Source of the DNA: Lineus longissimus
Taxonomy: Eukaryota > Nemertea > Pilidiophora > Heteronemertea > Lineidae
Assembly: GCF_910592395.1 (NCBI RefSeq)
Contig: NC_088318.1
Coordinates: 6,780,756-6,844,755 of the forward strand
Reading direction: 5' to 3'
Length of the DNA stretch: 64,000 nucleotides
This document shows positions 55,035 to 63,753 of the stretch, in pieces. The notes under the pieces are model-generated. The model did no database searches, was not told the DNA's origin, and saw only the letters and a program-made list of their open reading frames with translations. How positions within the stretch are numbered: position 1 is the stretch's first letter; every line of letters begins with the position of its first letter. The translations under genes and the position numbers were made by a program.

Positions 55035-55412
55035 GAATATTCCGCCCCAAACTGAATGAAGCATGAAGGGAGCGCTCATGGGTGTTCACTTAGGATACGT
55101 AGTTATCCTAAGTTAACACCAGACGGCGCTACCTGCGTAATTCTCGTAGTCCAGTCATTCTTTCGTGAGGAAGCAGGAGGCCAAAACTTGGTTAGGTTGA
55201 AACTGAAGACTGCACCATTCTTGGGTAAGGGAATCTCTCCCCGTATGGCAAAACACCAAAGAATGATAATCCATTTTTCAACACTCCCACCCGCCCACCC
55301 TCGGGAACAGGTGACACCTGTGAATGCTCCAGTCATGTCGGAAGAATATTCCGCCCCAAACTGAATGAAGCATGAAGGGAGCGCTCATGGGTGTTCACTT
55401 AGGATACGTAGT
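55035..55412 (+). repeat. N2 terminal repeats B1-A2-B2
   Basis: B1 55035-55103 and B2 55344-55412 are identical (GAATATTCCGCCCCAAACTG ... GGATACGTAGT). A2 55104-55174 abuts B1 and repeats A1. 55175-55343 between A2 and B2 is unique in this window. Confidence 0.9.
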
Positions 55413-55562
55413 GAAACAAGAAATCGGGTAAAATGCAAACACAATACCCACCACGAACACGGGAGCGAAGCCAACGATGTGAACCGGACAGAAGCGAAAT
55501 ACGTTGTGAGCTAATCCGTCTATGCTACTGGATTTAAATAGGCGCTTGAGAATAGGAGGCAC
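55413..55562. other. Junction between N2 and the Polinton-like block
   Basis: About 150 bp without recognised content. The protease frame stops at 55563 and no further protease motif is found here, so the Polinton copy is truncated or interrupted at this point. Confidence 0.35.
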
Positions 55563-55679
55563 TTATGGTGTTCTGTCTCTTGGCTCTAACGGCAGTGTAT
55601 CAGCCGCGCAAACGTCAACGAAGGTTGTTCGTGTTTCCAAATGTCGTTTGAGAAGACGATCGATTTCCTTATTATTCAT
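55563..55679 (-). pseudogene. N-terminal fragment of the Polinton cysteine protease
   Basis: A 38-codon minus-strand frame starting at ATG 55679. It begins MNNKEIDRLLKRHLETRTTF and continues VDVCAADTLP, which matches the start of Polinton/adenovirus-type C5 proteases; it stops at 55563 before any catalytic residue. Its ATG overlaps the capsid gene stop (ATGAATAA), a compact virus-like junction. Hexon-protease order is also that of adenoviruses. Confidence 0.6.
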
Positions 55680-56996
55680 TGAAGGTGACTGTGCGATTGT
55701 TGTCAATTTCCACAATGGCGTCGAATTCCATATAAACTACAATAGTTATACTCTTATCGGCTGGTTCTTTCAAGCGAATGTCAAGACTTATGTTTCCTTC
55801 ACGTACCAAGTTGAAATTGGAACCGTTTGAATCATCTGCTAACAGGTTGAAGACGTAGAGAGCGTATCCTTTCGGATAATCCTCGTTCGCGTTTATAGCT
55901 ATTCCCTGGCCAGTTCCCCAAACGTTAGTTCCGTGTAATACCGTGAAGTAACCGGGTAGGAACTGATCGTTGCCGTAATCGAGTTTGATCGTTTCAAACG
56001 GTACTGGCGTTCGCTTTTGTCGCAACGTAATACTCGACACATTGAAGTGTTGAAAGTTGAACGGGTTCTTGTTCAGCGTTCCGTTGAAAGCGTCGGACTC
56101 CACCAATCCTACGACGACTCTTCCCGGTAAACGACCCTGTAACAAGTTATTTTCTGACAAATCCGAACGGTTGGCGCCACGTGTATAAAACTTCATTTGA
56201 ACCGATGTTACGGGATATTTGGCGGGTCCTTGCAAAAGACGTTCCTCATGGCTAAGGCGAACATGTTCGGCAATAGTTTTGATATTGATTTTCAGAATTG
56301 CTTCCTCCAAACTAATCGTGTACTCCTGTGTGTTATCCTTTGCCATTAAGACAAAACTGGGGTCTTGTCTCACCAATCTTACCGTCAGTTTTACTTGACT
56401 CAGAATCACTTTTTTCTGCGCAAAGAGTTCGTTGTGAATCTGCCCCAGGCATTCTACCGTTTTACTGCCTTTTGTCCACTTAAAGCGAGCATTGGCGCCT
56501 TTGTTTGCACTTGTTCCTGTTTTCACGGTACATGTATTACCCTGTAGATCGGGGTTCGCTGTGTCCTTGTTATAGCCACCAATTTGGAGCTGGTCACTTT
56601 TTGCTGCCTTCGAGAACGAGAGGGTGGACTCGAGATACGATCGATAGCCGTACATCTGATCGTCCCCCCCCCCCCCCCTACCTGTCTTCCATTGGCGTAA
56701 ACCTCAACTTGTTTGAAATAGCTTCCGATAAAATAATTGATGGGAAACACCAGCGATTTATCGGGAAATGGGTCCGCTGTCGTGAGTACTGCACCATCTT
56801 TGTCCAGTATCCTGAATTTCGGATATAAAAAGCTGTCTCCCAAATTCAAATATTCGTCTTCGGCGGCGTTGACCCTAAATTCAATTGGACCACCCTTGGC
56901 CAGGGAAGTGATAGGATGGAACTCTTTGAATGAACTGTCCTCTGTACTCGTCTGTGTGGGCTTAACTTCAAAGAGTTCCAATTCGCTACGACATGA
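55672..56996 (-). pseudogene. Polinton major capsid protein (double jelly-roll type), frameshifted
   Basis: N-terminal part (56981-56680): ELFEVKPTQTSTEDSSF, then FHPITSLAKGGPIEFRV and NYFIGSYFKQVEVYANGR, typical of the Polinton capsid protein start. C-terminal part (56655-55672): MYGYRSYLESTLSFSKAAK to a TAA at 55672, with VRLVRQDPSFVLM, VTSVQMKFYTRG and PVPFETIKLDYGN. The two parts lie in different frames on either side of a 15-bp C-run (56664-56678). The upstream ATG (about 56996) is also one base out of frame. Such proteins form the icosahedral shell. The homopolymer could be a true lesion or a sequencing length error. Confidence 0.82.
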
Positions 56997-57009
56997 TAGC
57001 TCTTATATT

Positions 57010-57534
57010 TTAGCTGAAGAAAATGTTGCCTCCCTGCTGTTGTCGTCGGTTTTTACGCGATTTTCTCTTCCTTTTTCCTCCTTGGGACTCATGAGCTTTT
57101 CCTTGTTTTTTGTGTCTTTTGGGCGTTAAACTCTGCCCAATTTCTTCATCTGTATTATCCGGCGCTAAGATTTGACGCTTGATCCCGCCACAACTTGCTT
57201 TTTTAAGGTTATGTCCGATTTCGTGTAAGCTTTCTTTTCCCCTTTCCTTCAGGGCGGTTTTAATATCATTTTCACCGGACACCACATCTGAAAGCGCTTG
57301 AGCGCCCCATTTTTAAAGGCTCTTTCCAGCGCTTACGGCTACCTTTTTTATGGAAGGAACCACGACTTTTTTCAGCATCGGAACCACTGTTTTGAATATT
57401 GAGCTGAATATGCCTCCGAGTCCATGCCATGCTGGTATAAGCTATCTCCTCGAAAAACGGGAAGCCCAGAACCCGTCTGATAGTGTCTTCGATATGCGTT
57501 TAAGTCCGGACGGTGCGGAACCATCACCATGATG
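57010..57534 (-). pseudogene. Polinton minor virion-type protein, with a stop and a frameshift
   Basis: Pieces on the minus strand: YRRHYQTGSGLPVFRG near the start, a shift near 57425, then GLGGIFSSIFKTVVPMLKKV, an in-frame TAA at 57313-57315, then DVVSGENDIKTALKERGKES and a very basic tail (KRHKKQGK, GGKRKRKSRKNRR) ending at 57010. A glycine/hydrophobic amphipathic stretch followed by a basic tail, directly upstream of the capsid gene, recalls minor capsid proteins such as adenovirus pVI; this is position and composition only. Confidence 0.6.
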
Positions 57535-57732
57535 AATTTGTCCTCGAACGATTTTACAGGCTGAATGTTTGTTTCTTGTTTTTAAAAACACAATATTTTC
57601 CCCTCACAAACCCTTTAAGAGCTAGGTGCGTTTTTCCCACTTGGTTATGCGGTCCGATTGTTCTTCATCTTCGTTTTCTTCATGACTTCTGTTCGGACTA
57701 GCTGTTGATTCCAATAGAGGACTCCATGATTT

Positions 57733-58778
57733 TTATTGGGACCAATTGGGCACAGTTTGTACAGGCGTTGTTTTTTTACTCCCGAGTATAAGTGCTTTTT
57801 CCCTGGTTTTACTCAGACGTGACGAGCGTCGTTGCTTCGGTATTTCTGAATCCTTAAACAATTTTGGTGCACTTGTAGCTTTTTCTAGTGGGCTCATGGC
57901 AAAAGATAGAGGTATTGGCAAGCCCAGAACCGATGTTTCCTTCCTTTGGGCTGCTTTTTTGCCTTCATCAACGGCGAAAAGACACCCTCTTCTGTGCTGA
58001 TGCTCTCCTCCAAGGGGCGCCCCGCGAGTGGAGATAACAATTTTGACTTCGTAATAGCGCTCTGAATTGGTGTCAATTTGGAACTGTCTTCATCAGCGAC
58101 AAGTTTTGGTTTTTTTCCCTCTGATAGTAGTGGGGGTGTGTTGGTAGACGGTCTCTTCATTTCCGGTGTATAGGCTATCCATCCCGGCGGCACTCCGCAC
58201 TTCAAGAAGGCATCTCTCAATTCGGTGGCACCCGGCGGGACAACATAGTTCATGCTCTCCGGCTTCATTAGGAATTCAATGTTTCGTACGATATTTGTAT
58301 TGGGTAACTTTGTTCCCTCGATTATTAATTCGTAGCTGAACGGATCCCAGTCTAGCGTTGAACGGTGACGTCTTACGTAATTTTTCATGATGTCCTTAAT
58401 AAAGGGGTGGTGTAATTTCAAAGTGGGCGCGATCAGATCGAGTACATTCTTTTCCCCGTAATCCGCTACGCGATCGAATAAAGCTTTTGTCTCTCTTCTT
58501 CGAGCCTGACTGAAAAGTTTCATTTTTAAATCGGCCGGTAGATTGGCATATTTTTTCGTCACTAACAGTCGATCCGATGAAGGCTCCTCCTCCTCCTGCT
58601 CCTTGTCATATGCTGCCTCGTTGCTGATAGAATTAAAGGCTTTCGCCGTTGATGAATCGTAACTGTTAGTCGACATGTCTGCACCGACCATCGCACAACG
58701 ACGCTTGTAGACTTCCAACGGAATTAAGATACATTCCTCGAATCCCCCTTTGTCCTGTTGTCCTGAATATCTGGCCAT
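57733..58778 (-). pseudogene. Polinton PW-like protein, frameshifted near the C-terminus
   Basis: ATG at 58778 (MARYSGQQDKGGF) chosen because the longer frame begins with GTG. About 290 residues run to 57894, where a frameshift moves the rest (SPLEKATSAPKLFKDSEIPK, RRSSRLSKTREKA) to another frame ending at 57733. Features: ILIPLEVYKRR, an acidic patch EEEEPSS, a central YVRRHRSTLDWDPFSYELII, and VVPPGATELRDAFLKCGVPP. Matches a protein regularly found beside the Polinton capsid gene; function unknown. Confidence 0.62.
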
Positions 58779-58818
58779 TTTGCTGGCTAAAGTTCTATTT
58801 CGAAAACGGAGGAAAGAC

Positions 58819-59275
58819 TTATTTGTCGATTCCACCGATCAAACTGCCAATCGCCGAAACGGCCAGTGAAATCAAGGCGCTCAAGAATCCTCCTTTGATG
58901 CCTTCGGTCGCCAGTATGTCTGCGTCGCTGCAGGCTTGTTCGTGGGCGAAAGAGCTTCTGTACCATAGAGCTGTGTTTCTGCAATTTCCTGATCTTATCC
59001 GCTGAAATGCCGCTCACATTTCTATTACCCACGTTGTGGATGCATTCGAGCAAAGCGTCCATTTGCCCCGCGTTGGCGATTTCCAAGAGTTTTGCTTGAT
59101 TCTTTTTGCTAGTTTTGCTCAAGTGCGATAAAAAATCGATATGATCGGCGGCAGTGGAATCGCGAGGGAGATTCCTCTGCCTATTATAAGACCGTCTCCT
59201 CCCCGTTCCTTTGCGTCTCCCCTTCTGTTTACTCCGAATTAATTGCTCCATGAGGTGTCTATTATTTGGTAGCAT
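58819..59275 (-). pseudogene. Polinton PX-like small protein with glycine/hydrophobic tail, frameshifted
   Basis: N-terminus basic (KQKGRRKGTGRRRSYN), middle helical (FLSHLSKTSKKNQAKLLEIA, LLECIHNVGNRNV). Near 58930-58970 the frame shifts; the shifted frame reads KGGFLSALISLAVSAIGSLI and ends at a stop at 58819. A basic protein with a GGFL-type hydrophobic end is regular in Polintons and resembles membrane- or DNA-associated minor virion proteins. Overlaps the upstream edge of the PW-like frame. Confidence 0.6.
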
Positions 59276-59337
59276 CTTAAACTATACTGGCACTGGTAAT
59301 ATATAATTACACGAAACGATCTCTTTTGACTCAATGT

Positions 59338-60113
59338 TTAATGTTGTCTTCTCACACACCGCATCCAAACGAAGCCTATCACATTGTTCTTAGCGGTTTT
59401 TTTGCCAAATTCGCTTACTATTGTTGTACAATTTTCGTGGTACAAATATTCTTTGATAGTCTCCGAAAAGGTCTGTCTTGAAGCGAATCTCCCCCGGACT
59501 ATTTTGAGTGCCGTCGACGAAAAGATATCCGTTCGGTTTTGAAGTTGCCTTTTCATAAATTTCCATGAAAAGCCGTTGGTTGGCCGGCATTATCCTGGAG
59601 CCGAGATAACGGGCTGTAGATTTATCTAATGGACTATGGAATAGCACGTAAATATGGGCGCAGCGTTGTAGAGTAATGCGTTCCGAGCCTTGGTAGAACA
59701 TATTTTGCATCAGAATTATCCAGGAAAGTGAATTATGATGACATTTTCTTGTCGCCATATCGGAAATAGCTTTGCTCTTCGAGACGTCCTCCATTAAATC
59801 GTCGTAGATATTGCAATCCGATCTTCTGCTCTCCGTTGTGCTGTTGCGGGTGAATGTAATCGTCCATATTTTCGGGCAGTCCTTGAACTAGCATTATTCG
59901 CTTTCTCGTCGTGTCACTTTCAATTTCAGCCACGGTTTTACTTCGCTGCCCATAGAAGAGATATATGTAGTCGAATGGTCTATCGAAGATACGACTGGCA
60001 TTTTCGATCAAGCGCATTGTAAATTCTGTTTTCCCGCTCAAGGGCGCCCCTTGAATTATGGCCCCAAAGGGCAAAGCAATTCTGCCGTCGAAACTTTGCC
60101 CTTCTTCCATCAT
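59338..60113 (-). pseudogene. Polinton A32/FtsK-type DNA-packaging ATPase, frameshifted
   Basis: ATG at 60113 (two Met). Walker A is GAPLSGKTEF (about residues 22-31), followed by YIYLFYGQRSKTVAEI. At about 59810 the frame shifts; the next frame contains Walker B IYDDLMEDVSKS, then HHNSLSWIILMQNMF and a C-terminal part to about 59390. The family pumps genome DNA into capsids. The gene is broken between the two Walker motifs. The shorter overlapping minus-strand frame at 59338-59556 may hold the true end. Confidence 0.8.
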
Positions 60114-60313
60114 GGTAAAGAGGGCATCTGGTGTAATTGGGTTTTTTCACTAGTATACGATGAGATGATGTGGACATCCGTCTCAATAAGTTTCTTTCAC
60201 AGTCAAATTAATATGAAACGCGAGCAAGCTCTGATGATGACCGAAGATGGCCTGGCAATCTCTCACCGCCTTCAGGCCTCCTTCCTTCGTATCGGCGAGT
60301 GACCCCTCCTCTG

Positions 60314-61467
60314 TTATGTAAGGGGAGTCACTTGTCCTTTGTCCACCCAATCGTCCACACTCGACGGCCAGCCTCTGTAGTGTACGAAGAATTGGAGCTT
60401 TCCCTTGCGTGTCCGGCGTTTTAAAATATCGACGTGATAGGTTTGCTCATCCGTTGGCATCGCTGCTCATCCGTTTGCATCTGATGTTCATAAAACGAGC
60501 CTTTGATCAGTTCTTGCTGTAAGTCATGCAGCTTATAGGTGGGTGGCTCTGCGATGTGCGACTACAAAATACTCTTCTGTCCATTTGGCAGTCGATCCTT
60601 TCTCAAACAGGCTGGTGGGAATTCGAGCGATACGAACTACGCCCCTGATTTGGAAACGAAAAATGGCTTTTTTTCGGAAATTCCTTTCCGTACAGTTTGT
60701 CCCATAAATACTCTTCGTGTTCAATCTTCACATCCTTGGGTTTCATACCGATTACTCTGTGAACGCTTGCATTGTAAGCAGCCAGCAAATCGGGCAGTGC
60801 CTCCAACCATCGGTGTGTATTGCGTTGCGTGAACAAACGAAACATTCTGTCTTTCAACGTTCTATTGAATCTCTCCACTAGAGCCGCTTTGGGATGACTG
60901 TAGACGGAAAATAGTTTAACCCCACGCTTTTTTAAAAGGCTTTGTACAGCACCATTGTAAAACTCACCGCCTTGATCCACTTGAATAAGTCGCGGTTGGC
61001 GTTTTAGTCTTCTGAAAATATTCTCCAGGGTCGAAGCTACCTCGCGGCCAGTTTTTGTTTTCAAGGGTGCCGCAAAAGCAAAACGTGAAAATACATTGAT
61101 TCCGGTCAACAGATATTTATAATTCGAATTGCGAGCGGCTATTTTATCGAGCGAAACTAAGTCTAATTGCCACTGATCATCGATTCCCCTTGCAATAGTC
61201 TTTCTGCGCGGGAAACGCCATCTCACCTTTCGATGTAAGGTATAAGTGTCTTGTCCCCTCGACCAATCTTTAACATGAGTTCTTGTAATCCAGGGTCGAC
61301 GTTTTTTCGCTTCCCTATAAAGTCTCTCTAGCGAGGAAAAGGCCGCCGGCGAATTTGCGGGCTCCGTGTAAATTTCCGTCAAGAAAAGATTAATACGATC
61401 TTTTTCGTCTTTGTTCGTTTCACGTGATAATACTCTTTTAAATAGTGTAAAAAACTTATCGATGGAT
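60314..61467 (-). pseudogene. Polinton retrovirus-type integrase, multiple frameshifts
   Basis: Open on the minus strand from a TAG near 61470, no ATG. Main frame to 60603 has the DDE core: D in QWQLDLVSL, D in IQVDQGGEFYN, E in ALVERFNRTLKD, plus LLTGINVFSRFAF. After LYGKEFPKK the frame shifts; short pieces in other frames continue the C-terminal domain (FEKGSTAKWTEEYF near 60580, KLHDLQQELIKGSFYE near 60500) and end in a chromodomain-like YRGWPSSVDDWV before a stop at 60314. So at least three shifts. This enzyme inserts the Polinton genome. Confidence 0.82.
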
Positions 61468-61480
61468 CTCTAGTCACTGC

Positions 61481-62341
61481 TTACGATAATGACCGCCTCA
61501 TCTTCATTGTTCTCGTTTTCACTTCCGCTGGAAGCACTTGTGTCTGCCACGCTGTCCGAATCAGGTTCCGACTTAAAAGGATATGTTTTTGCGCTCCTTT
61601 TTTTGCTCCTAGCTTCTTCCTAGGTGTTTCCTCGATCGGGAATACGGGATAGGCCAAGTAACGCCGCCGCATTTTCGGTTTTGTTAACGTATCCTCGCCA
61701 GCTTCGTACATCATGTAGAGTTGCATCAATAGTTTATCGCCGCCTTGGTTCAATTTGACCATGGACATCTTCCGTTTTCTTGTTGGTGTGTTTCTGGCTA
61801 GTACTTGCTTTCCCTTAGTTTGATTCTTAGTTCCTTTGGAAGTAGAGGGAATCACTTCGGGGCTGTCTTCGGTCCCATTGGTCTTAATCGTTGTTTTTTT
61901 GTTGATTTTTGTCATCTTGTTATCTTTTGTCTCCCAGGTCATCAGTTTTTCCGCAGGGGAAGGCGTTATGCAGGAGCTCTTTGAAGCGCAGGAGCCCGCC
62001 TGATCTTGTTGTTTCTTAACGCGGCGTGTTTCTCGTTCTTTTTCCAATTTTTTATGACAAGAATTGCAACGTTCGGCGTCCAACTCGAAGTAACTTTTTT
62101 GCGGGTATGGCCGGTGACAGCGTTTGCATTCGCGAAACGATCTCTGCTGACATTTATAACAAAACGGTTTGCCCTCCATTAGAAAGGAGTAAGAAGAACA
62201 CCAATTACACCTCTTTTTTACGTGTTCATAATCGGTGTCGGAATTGAAATGTTCCTCATCAGTCTCCGTGTGTTTTACTTTCGCTTTACGCTTCCCAACC
62301 TGTGGTGTTGCTTTTGCGCTGCTCGGCAGTTCTTTGGACAC
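61481..62341 (-). CDS. Polinton zinc-finger protein
   Basis: 286 codons, open; the frame starts with GTG and no ATG precedes the zinc domain, so the true start is uncertain. Residues 45-110 hold clustered CxxC pairs: CNWCSS, FCYKCQQRSF, RECKRCHRPYP, ERCNSCHKKLEKER. This is a zinc-ribbon/treble-clef region of the kind seen next to Polinton integrase genes. The rest is lysine-rich and low-complexity (KMTKINKKTTIKTNG, TPTRKRKMSMVK). Role unknown; DNA binding or regulation is likely from composition. One of the few unbroken frames of the block. Confidence 0.65.
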   Translation of the reverse strand: MSKELPSSAKATPQVGKRKAKVKHTETDEEHFNSDTDYEHVKKRCNWCSSYSFLMEGKPFCYKCQQRSFRECKRCHRPYPQKSYFELDAERCNSCHKKLEKERETRRVKKQQDQAGSCASKSSCITPSPAEKLMTWETKDNKMTKINKKTTIKTNGTEDSPEVIPSTSKGTKNQTKGKQVLARNTPTRKRKMSMVKLNQGGDKLLMQLYMMYEAGEDTLTKPKMRRRYLAYPVFPIEETPRKKLGAKKGAQKHILLSRNLIRTAWQTQVLPAEVKTRTMKMRRSLS

Positions 62342-62431
62342 CTTGTCTTGTAATAGTATTTAAAACTAAGGTGGTCCTGAGGGAGGTTATATCCTGTACA
62401 GTTATAGACATCATTTTCTCTTCTCACATTG

Positions 62432-63195
62432 CTACTTTTCACAGTTTTTAATAGTGTCCTGTATGAAATCTAGCAGCTCTTTCGGGCTTGCCTTGGCACT
62501 CTCCTTTAGGGCAATGTTGCACTCGCCCCATGCTCCTGTAGTGTGCAAAATTCGTGGTTTTTCCATCTGGCCAGGTGCCTTTGATAAGCGGCTTTCAGGG
62601 CTTCTTGATACGAATACGTTACCGGATTTGGTCCGCTGCACTCGAATTCTCGACCACGTCTTGCAAGACGTGTCATACAGATGTCTGTTGGCGTGTTCAC
62701 CAAGTAGATACCGTGCATCTGAAGTGCTAGCATTTGCATTGTCTTCTCGGCCTCTGTCATCGCAAAATCGATGAGGAAATCTCTTGAGAAACAGCTTATT
62801 CTCCCAAGCTCGAATAAGGTTTTGACGAAGGGGAGGGGCGAAAAAAGGCTTCGATCCGTGACGATTATTGTAGTGTTCTTTTCCCTCTTCTCCATCGCTA
62901 ACTTGTTCAAAAGCTGAGGAACTGTCTCTCGGACGACTCTGTTGAGCGACTGGACAAAATGGATGTGGGCTAGGGGAGCCTCCATTAAGGGATTATCGTA
63001 ACACATTTTGAGCGGGTTGTGGCCCTGAAACGAGGTGAACTCGTCCAGGCATTCCCTTATGCTAACAATATTGAAGGGTTGATCGTCGCCGTGGAAGGTA
63101 GTCATTTCTTGTATTTGATCTATGATGGTTGTTTTGCCGGCTGCGATTATACCCTCGACCGTGAACATAAAGACATTCTCGGCAGGACGACTCAT
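62432..63195 (-). pseudogene. Deoxynucleoside kinase, C-terminus frameshifted
   Basis: ATG at 63195. Motifs of the dNK/thymidine-kinase fold: P-loop VEGIIAAGKTT, then RECLDEFTSF, NPLMEAPLAHIHFVQSLNR, the catalytic DRS in IIVTDRSLFSPLPFVK, and an arginine lid RLARRGREFE. Such kinases phosphorylate deoxynucleosides and feed DNA synthesis. The frame stops at 62506; an overlapping frame (ECNIALKESAKASPKELLDF to 62432) is a more likely C-terminus, implying a shift near 62550-62580. No intron, and same strand and spacing as the Polinton genes, so it seems part of the element rather than a host gene. Confidence 0.78.
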
Positions 63196-63321
63196 CCTTA
63201 TATGAATAATATGCTTAATACATGGTTTTATGAACTATATGTTACAATGCGTGTGCTGGACTATAGATACAGTCTTTGCTGTACAATGTAAAGTTTTTCT
63301 AGTAAATTCTCTTGTCATATG

Positions 63322-63753
63322 CTACTTATCACAATCTTCAATAGGCTCACAAGGGGATGGTGTAGCTTCAAACTCCTTTACAAAATCCTGTGGCTCCGTA
63401 GATACACTGTCTTCCCCGTCGAAAAAGTCTTGCTCGTGTTTTCTTTCCACATGAGCGCAACAAATAAGAGTGCAGTGAACGTCTTCCATGTCACTTTTCA
63501 CAGACGGGCTAATCGTTTGCGTTGTGTCGAGCCGACGAGTACCAACTCGAAACGAGAGTCCCCTCGCTATGGAGAGATTCCTGCTCTTCGCTCTGTTCGC
63601 TTTCACTGCTTTACTCGTATTTTCTTTTTCTTCCTCTCGTTTGGGGAGCTTTTTTAGCATCGCCGGCCTGAAAAAACTCATCCTCCACATTTTGTTCTTC
63701 GTTTTGTCTACAACGAAGCTCTGCTCTCTGCTGTTGCCCCTTTCCTCTTCCAT
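63322..63753 (-). CDS. Unrecognised basic/acidic ORF, possibly continuation of the next ORF
   Basis: 143 codons. Lysine-rich N-terminal half (AMLKKLPKREEEKENTSKAV) and an acidic C-terminal part (SVSTEPQDFVKEFEATPSPC). It overlaps the 3' end of 63611-64000 in another frame; similar content in the overlap suggests one gene split by a frameshift. No family recognised. Confidence 0.4.
   Translation of the reverse strand: MEEERGNSREQSFVVDKTKNKMWRMSFFRPAMLKKLPKREEEKENTSKAVKANRAKSRNLSIARGLSFRVGTRRLDTTQTISPSVKSDMEDVHCTLICCAHVERKHEQDFFDGEDSVSTEPQDFVKEFEATPSPCEPIEDCDK

Larger units (their letters stand above)
46783..55412 (+). mobile_element. Intact tyrosine-recombinase retrotransposon N2 (Ngaro/PAT-like, DIRS order)
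   Basis: Split direct repeats: A1 46783-46853 equals A2 55104-55174 (71 bp), and B1 55035-55103 equals B2 55344-55412 (69 bp), both identical by reading. The order A1-ORFs-B1-A2-B2 is the terminal arrangement of PAT/Ngaro elements, which integrate through a circular intermediate by a tyrosine recombinase rather than a DDE integrase. 168 bp separate A2 and B2. Coding order: spliced Gag, RT-RNase H, YR, all open. Identical repeats and open frames indicate recent activity. N1 is an older relative on the other strand. Confidence 0.9.

Noticed and set aside
26828-55679. One Polinton protease split by the whole 28-kb nest
   Set aside because: The two protease pieces cover the same N-terminal region with different sequences, so they are separate copies.
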